Source: Bacillota bacterium (GTDB lineage: Bacteria; Bacillota; Clostridia; Peptostreptococcales; Anaerovoracaceae). From it: a stretch of DNA of 52,073 bases. Position 1 is the first letter of the stretch. Each line of letters starts with the position of its first letter. Both the position numbers and the translations under genes were made by a program. The notes beneath the pieces were generated by a model. The model was given only the letters and a program-made list of their open reading frames with translations. It was not told the DNA's origin and made no database searches. Shown piece by piece: positions 27,601 to 36,978 of the stretch. The stretch spans positions 1-52,073 of the forward strand of contig JAFUQN010000150.1 of NCBI GenBank assembly GCA_017472365.1. The letters run 5' to 3'.

Positions 27601-30384
27601 AATATCTCCCTGCTCGTTGGGTTTCAAAATCTGTACGTCGCGGAAGGTAACGGAACCACGTTCTCGAATATCCACCACCACATTGGTGGGGCCGTAAGGC
27701 ACCGTGGTCCGGAATGTACCGTCGCTGGAAGGTTCCAGATTCTTTAAAACTCCGCCACCCTCCAGTTCAGTGCGAACGCGGATCGAAACGTCGAGAGACG
27801 AGTAGCCTCGCAGGTCTTCCGCCAGCTGTCCGGTAATGCTGATAGCAGCATTTTCGCGGTTTCTCAGCGTCAGCTTCAACGGCTTGCCCATCTCCAGATT
27901 TTCGTAGGTCGCAGACCATGGAACGATATACAACTGACGTGCCGCCTCTGTGAAGAAAATCTGACAGCGTAACGGCTGATCAGCGGCCCATTCCTGGCTC
28001 TTGCGTTCATCAAAATGCCATGCAAGGCAGTCCGCGCCCACATCTTCGTAAGTCTCGTTGTAGATTACTCCTTTATACCGCCAGTCTACATTCTTGATGC
28101 AGCCGTCCGGTAACGGATTTCCGTCTTCATCGGTCAGTACGATCCATGCCCAGTTATCCGTCGGATCGATCGGCTGTTCCTTGACATATTCGCAGGTCTC
28201 GCAGTAAATTTCTGCCGTACCGGGACTCTCGAGGGTGGGGTCGATCGTATAGGCGACACCGAACTCGTCAAAGGTATCTTCTTCAAAACGTGTATAGGTG
28301 TGGTCGCGGACCTTCCAGTCCTCGTCACAGACCTGACAGGTGTACCACTCGCCGTCAGCATTGTAGTGGTAATTATCCCACTGATGCTCGTGATTTTCCA
28401 TGATAGCGATCTCGTTGAAGCGAATCTGATCAAAGAAAACCTCGCTGGTGAATGAGTACAGATAGAACGTGCTGGCCAGGCGTTGGTAAGGCTTGGCAAT
28501 CTGATAAACCGCGACCATTTTGTGGTCTTCGTCACGGTATGTAATACCATCATCACGTACCAGCTGGGAAGCGTGGAAGGGAGAATACAACGTTAAATCG
28601 AAGTGTTTGTCCGCGCCAAGCTGACTTTCCGTGACAGGATAGCTGATGGATTCCTGTCCTTCGCCGGTAATGGTAACAACGTGAGAGAAATCCAGATACA
28701 TAGTCGTTCCGGACTCTTCGTTATCAGAATCATAGTCGGAGACTTCAATGTCGGTACGAGCTGTAATGTTGTAGCTTGTAGCCTTGTGATCAGTATCAAT
28801 GCGGTACTGGGCCACAAGATCCTGAATAGCTTTTTCCGTCAGACTGTCTGCAAGCCCCGATACGTTGGCCCGAATTGCGGTACCTGTACTATAATTATCC
28901 AGTTCTTCGCACAGAGAATAGTCTACCCGAGAAGTCTCGTCTTCAAGTTCATATTCCCAAGCTTCCGCTTTTTCTTGCCCACTCATGACATAAAGATAGA
29001 CTGGATACTGCATGACGGACACGGCATCGGGATGGCGGTTAGACTCCATGTCCCCGGTGCGCAGTGAGAACCCGATCTTATCGTCAATCGCATAAGCGTG
29101 GATACTGTCAAATTCTTCAGGAGGCATAAATTCCACCGGAGTGATAAGCGCGGAATTTGTCTGGTCATCATTCAAAGAAACACGCCACCCATACTTAGAA
29201 TTCTCATCAGGTGAGAGATAAAAATCACCCCACATACACTCCAGGGCACCTGAAGCACCGCCACCGGTGCTGACAATCGTATACCGATACTCACCTTCAT
29301 CCAAATCTGCATTTTCAGCAGCAGCCTTCAGACGAATCATCATGGAACCAGATTCCTTCATATCAGAGTAGGGAATTGCACCATCGTCATCTACATCCAC
29401 GGCCGCTGTTGCAGGGAGCAGAGACATATCCATATCACTGGGAGGCATCGCCAGATAGAGGTTGCCCCGGATTTCAGTACCAAGGAGATAACTGCAATCA
29501 CCCTGGATCTCGGACACTTCCGTTACCCGGGTAAAAATGGGCATACCCAGCCCGCAACGGTCACAAACTCCGTCTGTGTTATTATCAACATGTCCCAAAG
29601 CGGGAATAGTGCGTGCAGAATCATCCCAAAACTCAATGGTCCCCCGCTCATCAAAGAACTTGTAACTGCGAGATGCAGCCTCGCACAGTGAACAGAACCA
29701 ATACTCCTTCGTACCAGGTTCCGTACAGGTGGCGGCAGTTCCATCATAGTGTACAAGTGTGGGATGGCTGCAGTTCTCCACAGCGATTTCTGTAGGAATG
29801 GTACTGCTGTCAAGGGCGGTTACTGCGGTAAAATACGGTTCACCGTCATCGACCTTCAGCACGATGTATGTATTCTGTCCCTCTTCTGCACCAGAAGAAT
29901 AAAGCCCGGAGACCCACTGGTCATTTTCGTCAAACCAGCCGGTATTCCAATATATGGGCGCATCTCCGGGCTGGGATGTGGTCAGAATACCGTCCTGTAC
30001 GTGAAGCCACACATTTCCAGGTTCGCTGAGAGCAATGGAAAATGTTTCTCTGTTCCACTGCAAACCAAATTGCGATGCTCCTTTGCTCTGGCTGATTTCA
30101 ACATAAGAACGTGATTCTGTGTATCCATCACCGTAGTCGATGATACTGGTAAAGGTATCGTTTGCGGCAAATGCCCGACGACCTTTGTCCTCCAGAATAC
30201 CGCCCATAACATAGGCTGTTCCGTCGTATTCTGCCGTAATCACATGATAGGAGTTTTCATCCGTCATGCCGATTCGAAAACGAAGCAGATTATCCGTTGC
30301 AGCAAGTACTGTCAGGGGCATCACTTGTATGATCAGAACCACACTGAGCAAAAAACTAATTGCACGATCGACTTTTCTTTTCAT
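21694..30384 (-). CDS. Giant secreted SLH-domain surface protein (2896 residues)
   Basis: A signal peptide (MKRKVDRAISFLLSV, cleavage near residue 29) starts this very large cell-wall protein. CxxC-type modules occur near residues 208-282 and 662-735. The middle (about 1100-1700) is beta-rich and unassigned. Residues 1750-1990 form a helical, partly hydrophobic region with a coiled-coil-like part (SLKKEIAALNVDIEELND). Then follow a Big_1-like Ig domain (2288-2375), a chitobiase C-terminal-like domain (2381-2465), more CxxC modules (2465-2628), an InlB-type repeat ending in MPDKAVTVTASW (2628-2708), and three complete SLH domains (2725-2896) that bind secondary cell-wall polymers. Start ATG 30384 has AAAGGAG nine bases upstream. 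Binding or adhesion is the likely role; no enzyme domain is recognised. Confidence 0.88.
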   Translation of the reverse strand: MKRKVDRAISFLLSVVLIIQVMPLTVLAATDNLLRFRIGMTDENSYHVITAEYDGTAYVMGGILEDKGRRAFAANDTFTSIIDYGDGYTESRSYVEISQSKGASQFGLQWNRETFSIALSEPGNVWLHVQDGILTTSQPGDAPIYWNTGWFDENDQWVSGLYSSGAEEGQNTYIVLKVDDGEPYFTAVTALDSSTIPTEIAVENCSHPTLVHYDGTAATCTEPGTKEYWFCSLCEAASRSYKFFDERGTIEFWDDSARTIPALGHVDNNTDGVCDRCGLGMPIFTRVTEVSEIQGDCSYLLGTEIRGNLYLAMPPSDMDMSLLPATAAVDVDDDGAIPYSDMKESGSMMIRLKAAAENADLDEGEYRYTIVSTGGGASGALECMWGDFYLSPDENSKYGWRVSLNDDQTNSALITPVEFMPPEEFDSIHAYAIDDKIGFSLRTGDMESNRHPDAVSVMQYPVYLYVMSGQEKAEAWEYELEDETSRVDYSLCEELDNYSTGTAIRANVSGLADSLTEKAIQDLVAQYRIDTDHKATSYNITARTDIEVSDYDSDNEESGTTMYLDFSHVVTITGEGQESISYPVTESQLGADKHFDLTLYSPFHASQLVRDDGITYRDEDHKMVAVYQIAKPYQRLASTFYLYSFTSEVFFDQIRFNEIAIMENHEHQWDNYHYNADGEWYTCQVCDEDWKVRDHTYTRFEEDTFDEFGVAYTIDPTLESPGTAEIYCETCEYVKEQPIDPTDNWAWIVLTDEDGNPLPDGCIKNVDWRYKGVIYNETYEDVGADCLAWHFDERKSQEWAADQPLRCQIFFTEAARQLYIVPWSATYENLEMGKPLKLTLRNRENAAISITGQLAEDLRGYSSLDVSIRVRTELEGGGVLKNLEPSSDGTFRTTVPYGPTNVVVDIRERGSVTFRDVQILKPNEQGDIDLGIVEIPNRNGQEVFYTEVYPNSNAEAADAARWLGENGEFVLINEETGIICDTEVFLPNDQPADGVRFAITAKNPFIVGDTLRLECLTDNSLYKADAFTFTLQERGVGETVLDLTIHKCGSVTPAFVSNVGSYWCILFDSQGNLINENFRTETHLPQGNYTYIAYAKNPYIGRVDHPDALEMLEVPEYLYLRETFTVYWGDEIQLTGTIPEFSPTVNLAVQATVDSSRQTGELVPVYITYKGFADLADQGLTFKLFSTHTEYSGSNLPLVKVNGRYATWDGDPERLTEEVRMSDGSWRVYELSITAHENEGTICVYARPDGETLYIVSPNGSTAIQLPRKQIVVTTPEPVTSSYQGNFIYYAKLPAEDAPYEAVLYVDGEPMDPKPVNLNGRGANEIPYAFVSQSDASIHELWLDIRRTTEDEVTGEEIAESVWQSDVYPVMYNSSLAFASPYKLSIRVGVNCYNMDLNKSYSPQIRLTFVPSDFNPDNTINRDIVFDYQLYVHGADQIENGQVLLRVYCGEKEQTPTIHNVLLNYNEETNTFDGTLTLKANTFNASQLPYGYSFSYDTSSPERTDVSLMQIGEKIKAQEAARTELEPYEIPEIVDMDTMEFILANSPEFSETEKQVLRILGASQNELHDIYTEFRDALNAIHVEGLDMTVSEAASLSDFMKMNPEYQAEYLKEGISEAQLIENYGYYCVDTESERFYLRYGENYNSVILWNQGIHLWEGFTSPLPEGEPLTGEETLFSMRNLAPVLMTAPARRSVADPISEMIQDALSTSSLSIYITNTFLAGFLDPLLNVIQKLATHIEKTMAELYRAMSPLGLENTKEMKEFLLREARASVQKYNAKLMADLPGNVALKPDFLISTEIPQELRSMVAKVNSLKKEIAALNVDIEELNDATNQTFRSAIAKVKNSTSSVTAGCGKIKRFMEGKGGKVLGGALGIASIFAGYISMLQSMNAYMTEVENAAIELDYGMSLVNKCLEDAEDDCTEDQVDAMEEVEECVEAFENLETQVNDIVFWYGTAYVAKAALWLPNAITTVSGMFVKNPYLALADLSIGALTNVSEATAMAAALWNTHSLKRAENKMIKQCEGPLPFEKSDACEDKVEKNPPRPVSPPNPDFNDPVTPIIDPAGYVYEAVASNRLDGVTATVWYKGTNGQPVRWDEAPEFDEVNPQITSADGKYAWMTPIGNWLVTVNKDGYYDADSKNDPAAVDGWLPVPPPQLDVNIPMVSKSAPAVESAIVASDRAQIVFSQYMDIAQITEGGFVSITQNGASIPVNLSFSDREESPANPGTFYGRILELTRTDGEAFSGNGITITVSGTVRNYAGTALGRGYSSGALSVVQIPGFVDHSYPNRYVTDVGKTEEIVVLVRDTNGLPMADTLVTADNASAGTLTITSSAVTDADGRALFEIKGITSGDGSILFTAGAVGTEMNTRVSSIGTEAPAKPTANLTDYQTVEADTELILYCETEGAVIFYTTDNTCPCEEGESQHLYTQPVPVTETTLFRIASYTETGGYSERLNLHILVEAEDVHLCKDNLTHMEPKPASCTVDGNIEYYTCSCGKWYSDADASVEITDRESVVIEGGHNYGTLIEEVPAVHTANELKAGMKAHYFCDKCSKYFTAEKVETDEGALVIPAPDHEYTTVNGYKEADGHADTCSCGAHNSVVGHSPDIPAATETQDQKCSVCGYVMESAIEKTSYVVTVAGSYASTNGAGEYEAGETVTIYAGSRSGYRFNGWISSDVTIAYVNSTTATFVMPDKAVTVTASWTKLSSGGGGSHVSNEEDTTMMNAFEDVSADAYYYDAVLWAVKEGITKGTGATTFSPDRPCTRAQMATFLWNAAGSPEPVNKTCIFDDVPANSYYAKAVQWVYEQGITSGTGASTYSPDEACTRGQMATFLCRMADGKPVDDNVIFTDVKDRYYEKSVQWAYEQKITAGTSTTTFSPDHPCTRAQMVTFLYRYFVK

Positions 30385-30578
30385 GGTGTCTTTCTCCTTT
30401 GGGTTTTTTGAAGAAGCTGTGTACCGTACTTCGTAAATCATGTTCATAAAATGAGAATCTTGATTCAGCCAAAACTTTGTGATACGCTGTAAAAGCAAAG
30501 TGATTGCGCGCTGTAATTGAAAATTCAACAAAAACGCCCTTTCACAAACTTTTGGCCAAAGCAAGGTCAATACTGCCA

Positions 30579-30587
30579 TGATATACT
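30579..30587 (+). promoter_or_regulatory. Extended -10 promoter for the membrane LuxR-type regulator
   Basis: TGATATACT is a TGn plus TATACT box with no good -35 box. It would give a leader of about 130 bases that contains the tandem repeats. Confidence 0.45.
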
Positions 30588-30656
30588 TTTACTATTATAT
30601 TTATATCAAGTTCCCTGTTTTTTGTCGCCACACCGTTTCCTGACCAAAATCCAAAA

Positions 30657-30687
30657 GTGTGGGAAAAAGTGTGGGAAAAAGTGTGGG
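30657..30687. repeat. Three tandem copies of GTGTGGG with A5 linkers
   Basis: GTGTGGG occurs at 30657-30663, 30669-30675 and 30681-30687, with AAAAA between copies (12-bp period) and AAAA before the first. The array sits between the arms of a 9-bp inverted repeat just upstream of the regulator's ribosome binding site. Confidence 0.9.
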
Positions 30688-30724
30688 TTGGCCAAATATT
30701 TTTTGGTCATAGGAGAAACTAACC

Positions 30725-31867
30725 ATGAAGAAGTTTTTGACAGGTATTTGTCCTTTTGTGCTTCTGCTGATCCTCTCCGGATGCAGCGCGATTGACAGCG
30801 ATGGTGCAAGTACCACAATCATATACGGTGCTTCCGCATTCCTTTCCCTTTTACTGCTGATCGGCTACTGCGCTATCAGGCGGAAACAGGACAAGTGGTT
30901 TCTGCTCTTGTTCTCGTCCGTACTGGTGGTGAACGCGGCCTATTTTGCTTTATCCATCTCTAGCGGACTGGAAAGCGCACTGATGGCAAACCGCGTGTCT
31001 TATCTGGGCAGTGTTTTTCTGCCCTTATCCATGTTAATGATCATTTTGGATGTTACAAAACTCCGTTACCGAAAGTGGCTTCCTGCCCTGCTTTTAAGCC
31101 TTGCAGCAGTCGTGTTTCTAATCGCTGCAAGTCCCGGTATTCTGGACATTTACTACAAGGAGGTTTCCTTCGTCACTGTGGGTGGTGCTTCTGCGCTGAA
31201 GAAAGTCTACGGACCGTTGCACTTTATCTATGCTGTATATCTCATCTGCTATTTCTTCGCTATGGTGGCCGCCATCATTCACGCGTCCGTGGCAAAGAAA
31301 CTGGAATCCGCCGGTCATGCCGTAATTCTGGCAATCGCGGTTCTGGCTAATCTGGGTGTATGGTTTGTGGAGCAGCTTGCGGATTTCAACTTTGAATTCC
31401 TGTCGATTTCTTATATTATCAGCGAATCGTTCCTGCTTGGTCTTCATCTGATGGTCGCGGAACAACAGCGGTTGAAAAACCTCGTTACGGAAAAAGAGCA
31501 GGTACTGACTGAAACAGAGAAGGCGTTGAATGAAGTAACCGCAAAAGTCTCCACACTTTCTGCCGCCGCAAAGGACGAAACTGCCCGTTCGAAAGATGCA
31601 ATAGTTGACCATTCCAGAATCAAACAGTTCACCGAGGGGATTCTGGAACTAACACAGACAGAAAAAGTAATCTTCGATGCCTATATTGTCCGTACGCCTA
31701 CCAAAGAGGTTTTGGCAGCCTTGAACATCAAAGAAAATACGTTGAAGTTCCATAATAAAAACCTTTATCAGAAGCTTGGTGTTTCTTCACGAAAGGAACT
31801 TCTGGAAGTCTATAAACTTATGATGGATGAAGAACAATCCAGAGAGGCTTCTGACAAAACCGAATAA
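30725..31867 (+). CDS. Membrane-embedded LuxR-type transcription regulator
   Basis: This 380-residue protein combines about seven to eight transmembrane segments (residues 5-240, like the N-terminal 7TM region of some histidine kinases) with a coiled-coil linker (about 245-300) and a C-terminal LuxR-type HTH (309-366: LTQTEKVIFDAY, TPTKEVLAALNIKENTLKFHN, LYQKLGVSSRKEL). No kinase or receiver domain is present, so it would act as a one-component membrane-bound regulator. The first helix contains LSGC at residues 17-20, a lipobox-like motif. AGGAG lies nine bases before the ATG. It is divergent from the giant SLH gene, which is its most likely target (inference). Confidence 0.82.
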   Translation: MKKFLTGICPFVLLLILSGCSAIDSDGASTTIIYGASAFLSLLLLIGYCAIRRKQDKWFLLLFSSVLVVNAAYFALSISSGLESALMANRVSYLGSVFLPLSMLMIILDVTKLRYRKWLPALLLSLAAVVFLIAASPGILDIYYKEVSFVTVGGASALKKVYGPLHFIYAVYLICYFFAMVAAIIHASVAKKLESAGHAVILAIAVLANLGVWFVEQLADFNFEFLSISYIISESFLLGLHLMVAEQQRLKNLVTEKEQVLTETEKALNEVTAKVSTLSAAAKDETARSKDAIVDHSRIKQFTEGILELTQTEKVIFDAYIVRTPTKEVLAALNIKENTLKFHNKNLYQKLGVSSRKELLEVYKLMMDEEQSREASDKTE

Positions 31868-31880
31868 ATCAAATCATAAA

Positions 31881-31918
31881 AAAACGCCCATCGATCATCA
31901 TGGATCGATGGGCGTTTT
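31881..31918. terminator. Bidirectional terminator between the LuxR-type gene and uvrA
   Basis: AAAACGCCCATCGATC and GATCGATGGGCGTTTT form a perfect 16-bp stem with a 6-base loop, with an A run on one side and T run on the other. It serves both convergent genes. Confidence 0.92.
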
Positions 31919-31921
31919 GCA

Positions 31922-34789
31922 TTATTTTTCTAACATTCTCTTTAAGAACTGACCCGTATACGAGCCTTCCACCTGAGCCACCTCTTCCGGTGTTCCTGTG
32001 GCAACGATCTGGCCGCCGCGGTTTCCTCCGTCCGGCCCCAGATCAATGATCCAGTCCGCCGTCTTGATCACATCCAGATTGTGTTCAATGACTACGACGG
32101 TATTCCCGGCATCTACCAGCTGATTCAGGACGTTGACCAGCTTATCCACGTCAGCAAAGTGCAAACCGGTGGTGGGTTCATCCAGGATGTAAATTGTCTT
32201 ACCGGTACTGCGTCTGGACAATTCGGAAGCCAGCTTGATTCTCTGCGCTTCCCCACCGGACAACTGCGTGGACGGCTGACCCAGTTTTACATAGCCCAGA
32301 CCAACCTGTTCCAGTGTTTCCAGCTGACGAGTGATGGACGGAATATTGGAGAAGAACTCCAATGCTTCCGATACGTTCATATCAAGGACATCATAAATAT
32401 TCTTCCCTTTATACTTTACCTCCAGAGTCTCACGATTATATCGCTTTCCTCCGCAGACTTCACAGGGAACGTAAACGTCAGACAGGAAGTGCATTTCAAT
32501 CTTGATGATCCCGTCGCCGGAGCATGCTTCACAGCGGCCGCCCTTTACGTTGAAACTGAAGCGTCCCTTTCCGTAGCCTCTCAGCTTCGCTTCCGGAAGC
32601 TGTGCGAACAGATCACGGATACTGTCAAATACTCCGGTGTACGTCGCCGGATTGGATCGCGGCGTACGACCGATGGGCGACTGGTCGATGTCGATGACCT
32701 TGTCCACATTTTGGATTCCTTCGATGGAATCATGCTTTCCGGGATGAATATGAGCGCGATGGATCTTTTCCGCCAGACTCTTGTAGAGAATCTGATTGAC
32801 CAGGCTGCTCTTACCGGAGCCGGAAACGCCGGTAACACAGATAAATTTTCCCAACGGGAATTCCACATCTACATTTTTCAGGTTATTTTCCGCAGCACCT
32901 TTGACTGTGATGGACAAGCCATTTCCTTCTCTGCGCTGTTTCGGAACAGGGATGGACTTCTTTCCGCTGAGATACTGACCGGTCAGAGATTCAGGGCAGT
33001 TCATGATATCTTCCACTGTCCCGGCACAGACCAGTTCACCGCCGTGAAGACCGGCCCCGGGCCCGATATCGATGATGTGGTCCGCCGCATACATGGTATC
33101 TTCGTCGTGTTCTACTACGATCAACGTGTTTCCGATATCCGTCAGGTTACGCAATGTGGCCAGAAGCTTTTCGTTATCCTTCTGATGGAGGCCGATGCTG
33201 GGTTCGTCCAAAATATACAGAACGCCCACCAGGCTGGATCCGATCTGAGTCGCCAGACGAATTCTTTGGGATTCACCGCCGGACAGCGTTCCTGCCGAAC
33301 GGGACAGCGTCAGATAATCCAGTCCCACATCCACCAGGAAGGTCAAACGGGAGCGGATTTCCTTTAAAATCGCTCTGGCAATCGCCTCGTCCCTCGGCGA
33401 CAACTTTAAGTTATCAATAAACTCCAGCGCCTGGTGAATGGACATATCGGAGAATTCCGCAATGTTCTTCCCACCCACCGTCACCGCGAGGATCTCTGGA
33501 CGGAGACGCTTTCCCTCGCAGGCGTGACACGGTGTGTAGCTCATGAATTTATTCATTTTATCTTTGAAATAATCTGACCCGGTTTCTTCGTAACGACGTT
33601 CCAGATTACGGATCACCCCTTCAAACACGTGATTTCTGTGCTGAACATTTCCGCTGCGGCTCACATAGTCGTAAACCAGCTTTCGTTCTCCGGTCCCATA
33701 CAGCAGTTCCTGTTTGAAATCCTCCGGAAGATCCTGATACGGTGTATTCAGATCCACGCCGTGATCTTTGGCCAATGCTTCGATCATCTGACGATAGAAG
33801 CTGGCATAGTCGATCATAGAAGAGTATACCGTGGACAGAGCCCCGTCCAAAACAGACAGCTCCGGCTTGGAAATGATCAGATCCGGGTCCAGCTTCTGGA
33901 TAAAGCCCAGACCGTTACATTCCGGACATGCTCCGTAGGGGTTGTTGAAGGAGAACATACGGGGTTCCAGCTCGGTGATGCTGACACCGTGGTCGGGACA
34001 TCCCAGTTTTGTACTGAACAGCACATCTTCCGGCTTCAGTGAATTCCCTTCTTCATCTTTTTTCTGGACAGTGACCACCACCAGGCCCTCGCCCTGTTCT
34101 GTGGCCAATTCCACCGCTTCCGCCAGACGGCTTTCCACACCGGACTTGACGATGATTCTGTCGACAACAACTTCAATAGTATGTTTAAATGTCTTTTCCA
34201 GCTTGATTTCTTCTTCATTCAGATCCCGGATTTCTCCATCCACGCGGACTCTGGTGAATCCTTCCTTCCGGATCCGTTCCAGGATCTTCTCGTGGTCGCC
34301 CTTTCGCTGACGAACCACCGGACCCATGATGGTCAGACGGGTCCCCTGCCCTTCATCCATCAAATGATTCACGATCTGATCCACGCTCTGACTGGAAATC
34401 TCACGGCCACAAACCGGACAATGAGGTACGCCGATTCGGGCGTACATCAGACGCAGATAATCATGGATCTCCGTTACCGTACCAACGGTGGAACGCGGAT
34501 TCTTCGATGTGGTCTTTTGGTCAATGGAAATCGCCGGAGACAGACCTTCGATATGTTCCACATCCGGTTTATCCATCTGACCCAGGAACTGTCTTGCGTA
34601 GGAAGACAAGCTCTCCATATATCGTCTCTGCCCCTCTGCATAGATCGTATCAAAGGCCAGGGACGACTTTCCGGAACCGGACAGCCCCGTCAGAACCACC
34701 ATCTTATCGCGGGGAATCACAACATCGATATTCTTCAGATTGTGTTCCTTTGCACCTTTTATAATGATGTCTTTCGCTAAATTCTGCAT
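31922..34789 (-). CDS. uvrA: Excinuclease ABC subunit A
   Basis: This 955-residue ATPase recognises bulky DNA damage and loads UvrB in nucleotide excision repair. Two ABC modules are visible: Walker [10 protein letters not shown] (35-43) with signature LSGGESQRI, and GVSGSGKSS with LSGGEAQRI. Zinc-binding CxxC pairs occur in [31 protein letters not shown] and CEVCGGKR. Length is standard (about 940-960). The start at ATG 34789 has GAGG seven bases upstream; a longer in-frame start lacks a ribosome binding site. It follows uvrB by 42 bases, forming a two-gene repair operon. Confidence 0.97.
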   Translation of the reverse strand: MQNLAKDIIIKGAKEHNLKNIDVVIPRDKMVVLTGLSGSGKSSLAFDTIYAEGQRRYMESLSSYARQFLGQMDKPDVEHIEGLSPAISIDQKTTSKNPRSTVGTVTEIHDYLRLMYARIGVPHCPVCGREISSQSVDQIVNHLMDEGQGTRLTIMGPVVRQRKGDHEKILERIRKEGFTRVRVDGEIRDLNEEEIKLEKTFKHTIEVVVDRIIVKSGVESRLAEAVELATEQGEGLVVVTVQKKDEEGNSLKPEDVLFSTKLGCPDHGVSITELEPRMFSFNNPYGACPECNGLGFIQKLDPDLIISKPELSVLDGALSTVYSSMIDYASFYRQMIEALAKDHGVDLNTPYQDLPEDFKQELLYGTGERKLVYDYVSRSGNVQHRNHVFEGVIRNLERRYEETGSDYFKDKMNKFMSYTPCHACEGKRLRPEILAVTVGGKNIAEFSDMSIHQALEFIDNLKLSPRDEAIARAILKEIRSRLTFLVDVGLDYLTLSRSAGTLSGGESQRIRLATQIGSSLVGVLYILDEPSIGLHQKDNEKLLATLRNLTDIGNTLIVVEHDEDTMYAADHIIDIGPGAGLHGGELVCAGTVEDIMNCPESLTGQYLSGKKSIPVPKQRREGNGLSITVKGAAENNLKNVDVEFPLGKFICVTGVSGSGKSSLVNQILYKSLAEKIHRAHIHPGKHDSIEGIQNVDKVIDIDQSPIGRTPRSNPATYTGVFDSIRDLFAQLPEAKLRGYGKGRFSFNVKGGRCEACSGDGIIKIEMHFLSDVYVPCEVCGGKRYNRETLEVKYKGKNIYDVLDMNVSEALEFFSNIPSITRQLETLEQVGLGYVKLGQPSTQLSGGEAQRIKLASELSRRSTGKTIYILDEPTTGLHFADVDKLVNVLNQLVDAGNTVVVIEHNLDVIKTADWIIDLGPDGGNRGGQIVATGTPEEVAQVEGSYTGQFLKRMLEK

Positions 34790-34831
34790 ATTCTTTCCTC
34801 TTTTATGACACCGCACCCGCAGTGTTCCCCG

Positions 34832-36805
34832 TTATAACCGGGCCCTGTATTCGAACACCAGGTCACGCAGCTGAGCCGCACGCTCGAACTGCAGTTCCTT
34901 GGCCGCTTCTTTCATTTCTTTTTCCAGCTTCTTCACGTATTCGGTCAGCTCCTTCTTCGTCAGTTCCGACGGACTCTTTCCTTCGTACGTGCCCTCGTCT
35001 TCCGCCACCTTCGTTGCCTCGATGACAGCACGGATCGACTTCTTGATGGTCTGAGGCGTGATTCCGTGTTCTTCATTATATCTCTGTTGGATTTCACGAC
35101 GTCGGGCTGTTTCATCAATAGCCGCTCTCATGGCATCACTGATGAAATCCGCATACATAATGACATGCCCTTCCGAATTACGCGCCGCACGGCCGATGGT
35201 CTGGATCAGCGACGTCTCCGTTCTCAGGAAGCCCTGTTTATCCGCATCTAAAATAGCCACCAGCGATACTTCCGGAATATCCAGGCCTTCTCTAAGAAGG
35301 TTGATCCCCACCAGAACATCGAACACACCCATACGCAGGTCTCGAATGATTTCCAGACGTTCCAGCGTATCGATTTCGGAATGTAAATACCGGACGCGGA
35401 TCCCCACGTTCTTCAAATAATCCGTCAGACTTTCCGCCATCTTCTTTGTCAGCGTCGTCACCAGAACTCGTTCGCCTCTGGCCGCCACCTTATTGATTTC
35501 ACCGATCAGATCGTCGATCTGACCTTCGATGGGACGGACGTCGATTTCCGGATCCAGAAGACCCGTAGGACGAATCACCTGTTCTGCCCAGATGTTTCCG
35601 CTGTGTTCCTTTTCGTAGGCAGCCGGCGTCGCACTGATGTACACCGCCTGGTTCACCATTTTCTCGAATTCCTCAAACTGCAGCGGGCGGTTATCCAGAG
35701 CCGACGGAAGACGGAAACCGTATTCCACCAGCGAAGTCTTTCTCGATCTGTCCCCGGCAAACATCCCCCGCAGCTGCGGTAACATGACGTGAGATTCGTC
35801 GATGACCACCAAAAAGTCGTCGGGGAAAAAGTCGATCAGCGTATTGGGACGCTCTCCCGGTTCCAGGCCCGCGATGTGTCTGGAATAGTTTTCAATCCCT
35901 TTGCAAATCCCCACTTCACGGAGCATTTCCACATCGTAACGGGTCCGCTGTTCCAGTCTCTGGGCTTCCAGAAGCTTTCCGCGGTCCTTAAACCACTGGA
36001 GACGTTCTTCCAGTTCCGCTTCGATTCCCACGATGGCCTTATCCATCTTTTCTTTGGAAACGACATAGTGGGACGCCGGGAGGATTGCCACGTGATTCCG
36101 CAGGCCGTTGATTTCACCGGTCAGCGGATTGATTTCTTTAATGGTATCCACCTCATCACCGAACAGTTCGATACGGACGCAGTGTTCTGCCCCCGCCGGC
36201 CATACGTCAATAATATCACCGCGAACGCGGAAACAGCCGCGTTCAAAGCCCATATCGTTTCTCTTATATTGGATGTCCACCAGCTTCCGGAGAAGCTCGT
36301 TTCTGTCATATTCTTTTCCCGGGCGCAGGGAAATTACCTGCTCCTTATAATCCAGCGGGCTACCTAAACCGTAGATGCAGGACACCGAGGCAACCACGAT
36401 GACGTCCCGTCGTTCCGACAGGGCCGCCGTGGCCGAATGGCGTAGTTTTTCGATCTCCGCGTTGATGTCGGAGTCCTTTTCGATGTACGTATCCGTAGAC
36501 GGTACGTAGGCTTCCGGCTGGTAGTAGTCGTAGTAGGACACAAAGTACTCCACAGCGTTCTCCGGGAAGAATTCCTTGAATTCCCCGTGGAGCTGGGCCG
36601 CCAGCGTCTTGTTGTGAGAAATCACCAGCGTCGGCTTATTCACTTTTTCGATCACATTGGCGATGGTAAAGGTCTTACCGGAACCGGTGACGCCCAGAAG
36701 TGTCTGATGCTTCTTTCCGTCCTTGATTCCCTGTACCAGTTGTTCCACCGCTTTCGGCTGATCGCCCATCATTTTGAACGGCGATACGAGCTTGAAATCA
36801 CCCAC
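34832..36805 (-). CDS. uvrB: Excinuclease ABC subunit B
   Basis: This 657-residue helicase-like protein verifies damage and recruits UvrC. Walker A GVTGSGKT is at residues 38-45. The beta-hairpin region ([20 protein letters not shown]) that inserts between strands follows near residue 91. Helicase motifs include DESH and the QTIGRAAR segment. The C-terminal UVR domain (about 620-655) contacts UvrC and UvrA. The start is a GTG at 36805 with AGGAGG seven bases upstream. It leads the uvrB-uvrA operon. Confidence 0.97.
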   Translation of the reverse strand: MGDFKLVSPFKMMGDQPKAVEQLVQGIKDGKKHQTLLGVTGSGKTFTIANVIEKVNKPTLVISHNKTLAAQLHGEFKEFFPENAVEYFVSYYDYYQPEAYVPSTDTYIEKDSDINAEIEKLRHSATAALSERRDVIVVASVSCIYGLGSPLDYKEQVISLRPGKEYDRNELLRKLVDIQYKRNDMGFERGCFRVRGDIIDVWPAGAEHCVRIELFGDEVDTIKEINPLTGEINGLRNHVAILPASHYVVSKEKMDKAIVGIEAELEERLQWFKDRGKLLEAQRLEQRTRYDVEMLREVGICKGIENYSRHIAGLEPGERPNTLIDFFPDDFLVVIDESHVMLPQLRGMFAGDRSRKTSLVEYGFRLPSALDNRPLQFEEFEKMVNQAVYISATPAAYEKEHSGNIWAEQVIRPTGLLDPEIDVRPIEGQIDDLIGEINKVAARGERVLVTTLTKKMAESLTDYLKNVGIRVRYLHSEIDTLERLEIIRDLRMGVFDVLVGINLLREGLDIPEVSLVAILDADKQGFLRTETSLIQTIGRAARNSEGHVIMYADFISDAMRAAIDETARRREIQQRYNEEHGITPQTIKKSIRAVIEATKVAEDEGTYEGKSPSELTKKELTEYVKKLEKEMKEAAKELQFERAAQLRDLVFEYRARL

Positions 36806-36875
36806 GGCTGTTCCTCCTTCTCAAACAATGCAACGGTTTATTTCACAAAATAGATACCCATTTTTCCGCGATTCT

Positions 36876-36904
36876 ATCATATCATAAGGTTTTCCTTAAT
36901 TCAA
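36876..36904 (-). promoter_or_regulatory. Promoter of uvrB-uvrA
   Basis: Leftward TTGAAT (36904-36899), 17-base spacer, TATGAT (36881-36876), with TGA in front of the -10. A second overlapping TATGAT lies five bases upstream. No clear LexA box was recognised. Confidence 0.55.
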
Positions 36905-36934
36905 GAACATACGTTCCTTTTTCTGGTTACAGAA

Positions 36935-36964
36935 AAAGCCTGTACGATCCTCCGTACAGGCTTT
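36935..36964 (-). terminator. Terminator after the membrane XRE gene
   Basis: AAAGCCTGTACG and CGTACAGGCTTT form a perfect 12-bp stem with a 6-base loop; on the minus strand it runs into TTTTTC. Confidence 0.85.
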
Positions 36965-36978
36965 CACATAACTTCCAT

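Larger units (their letters stand above)
30385..30724. promoter_or_regulatory. 340-bp divergent regulatory region between the SLH gene and the LuxR-type regulator
   Basis: No gene fits here. Visible elements are two TTGGCCAA palindromes (30551-30560 as TTTGGCCAAA, and 30688-30695), an inverted repeat TGACCAAAA/TTTTGGTCA (30641-30649 and 30701-30709), three tandem 12-bp repeats between its arms, a TTGAA-AA-TTCAA dyad (30517-30528) and two GCTGTAA copies (30486 and 30510). A rightward extended -10 box lies at 30579-30587. No clear -35/-10 pair was found for the SLH gene; TATGAA behind TTGGCT is the best weak candidate. Confidence 0.6.

Noticed and set aside
30384-30579. N-terminal extension of the giant SLH protein by 65 residues
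   Set aside because: It would place the signal peptide inside the protein and run through the intergenic dyads; the inner ATG has AAAGGAG at the right distance.
30657-30687. CRISPR-like array
   Set aside because: Only three 7-bp units with constant A5 linkers and no spacers; no cas gene in the window.
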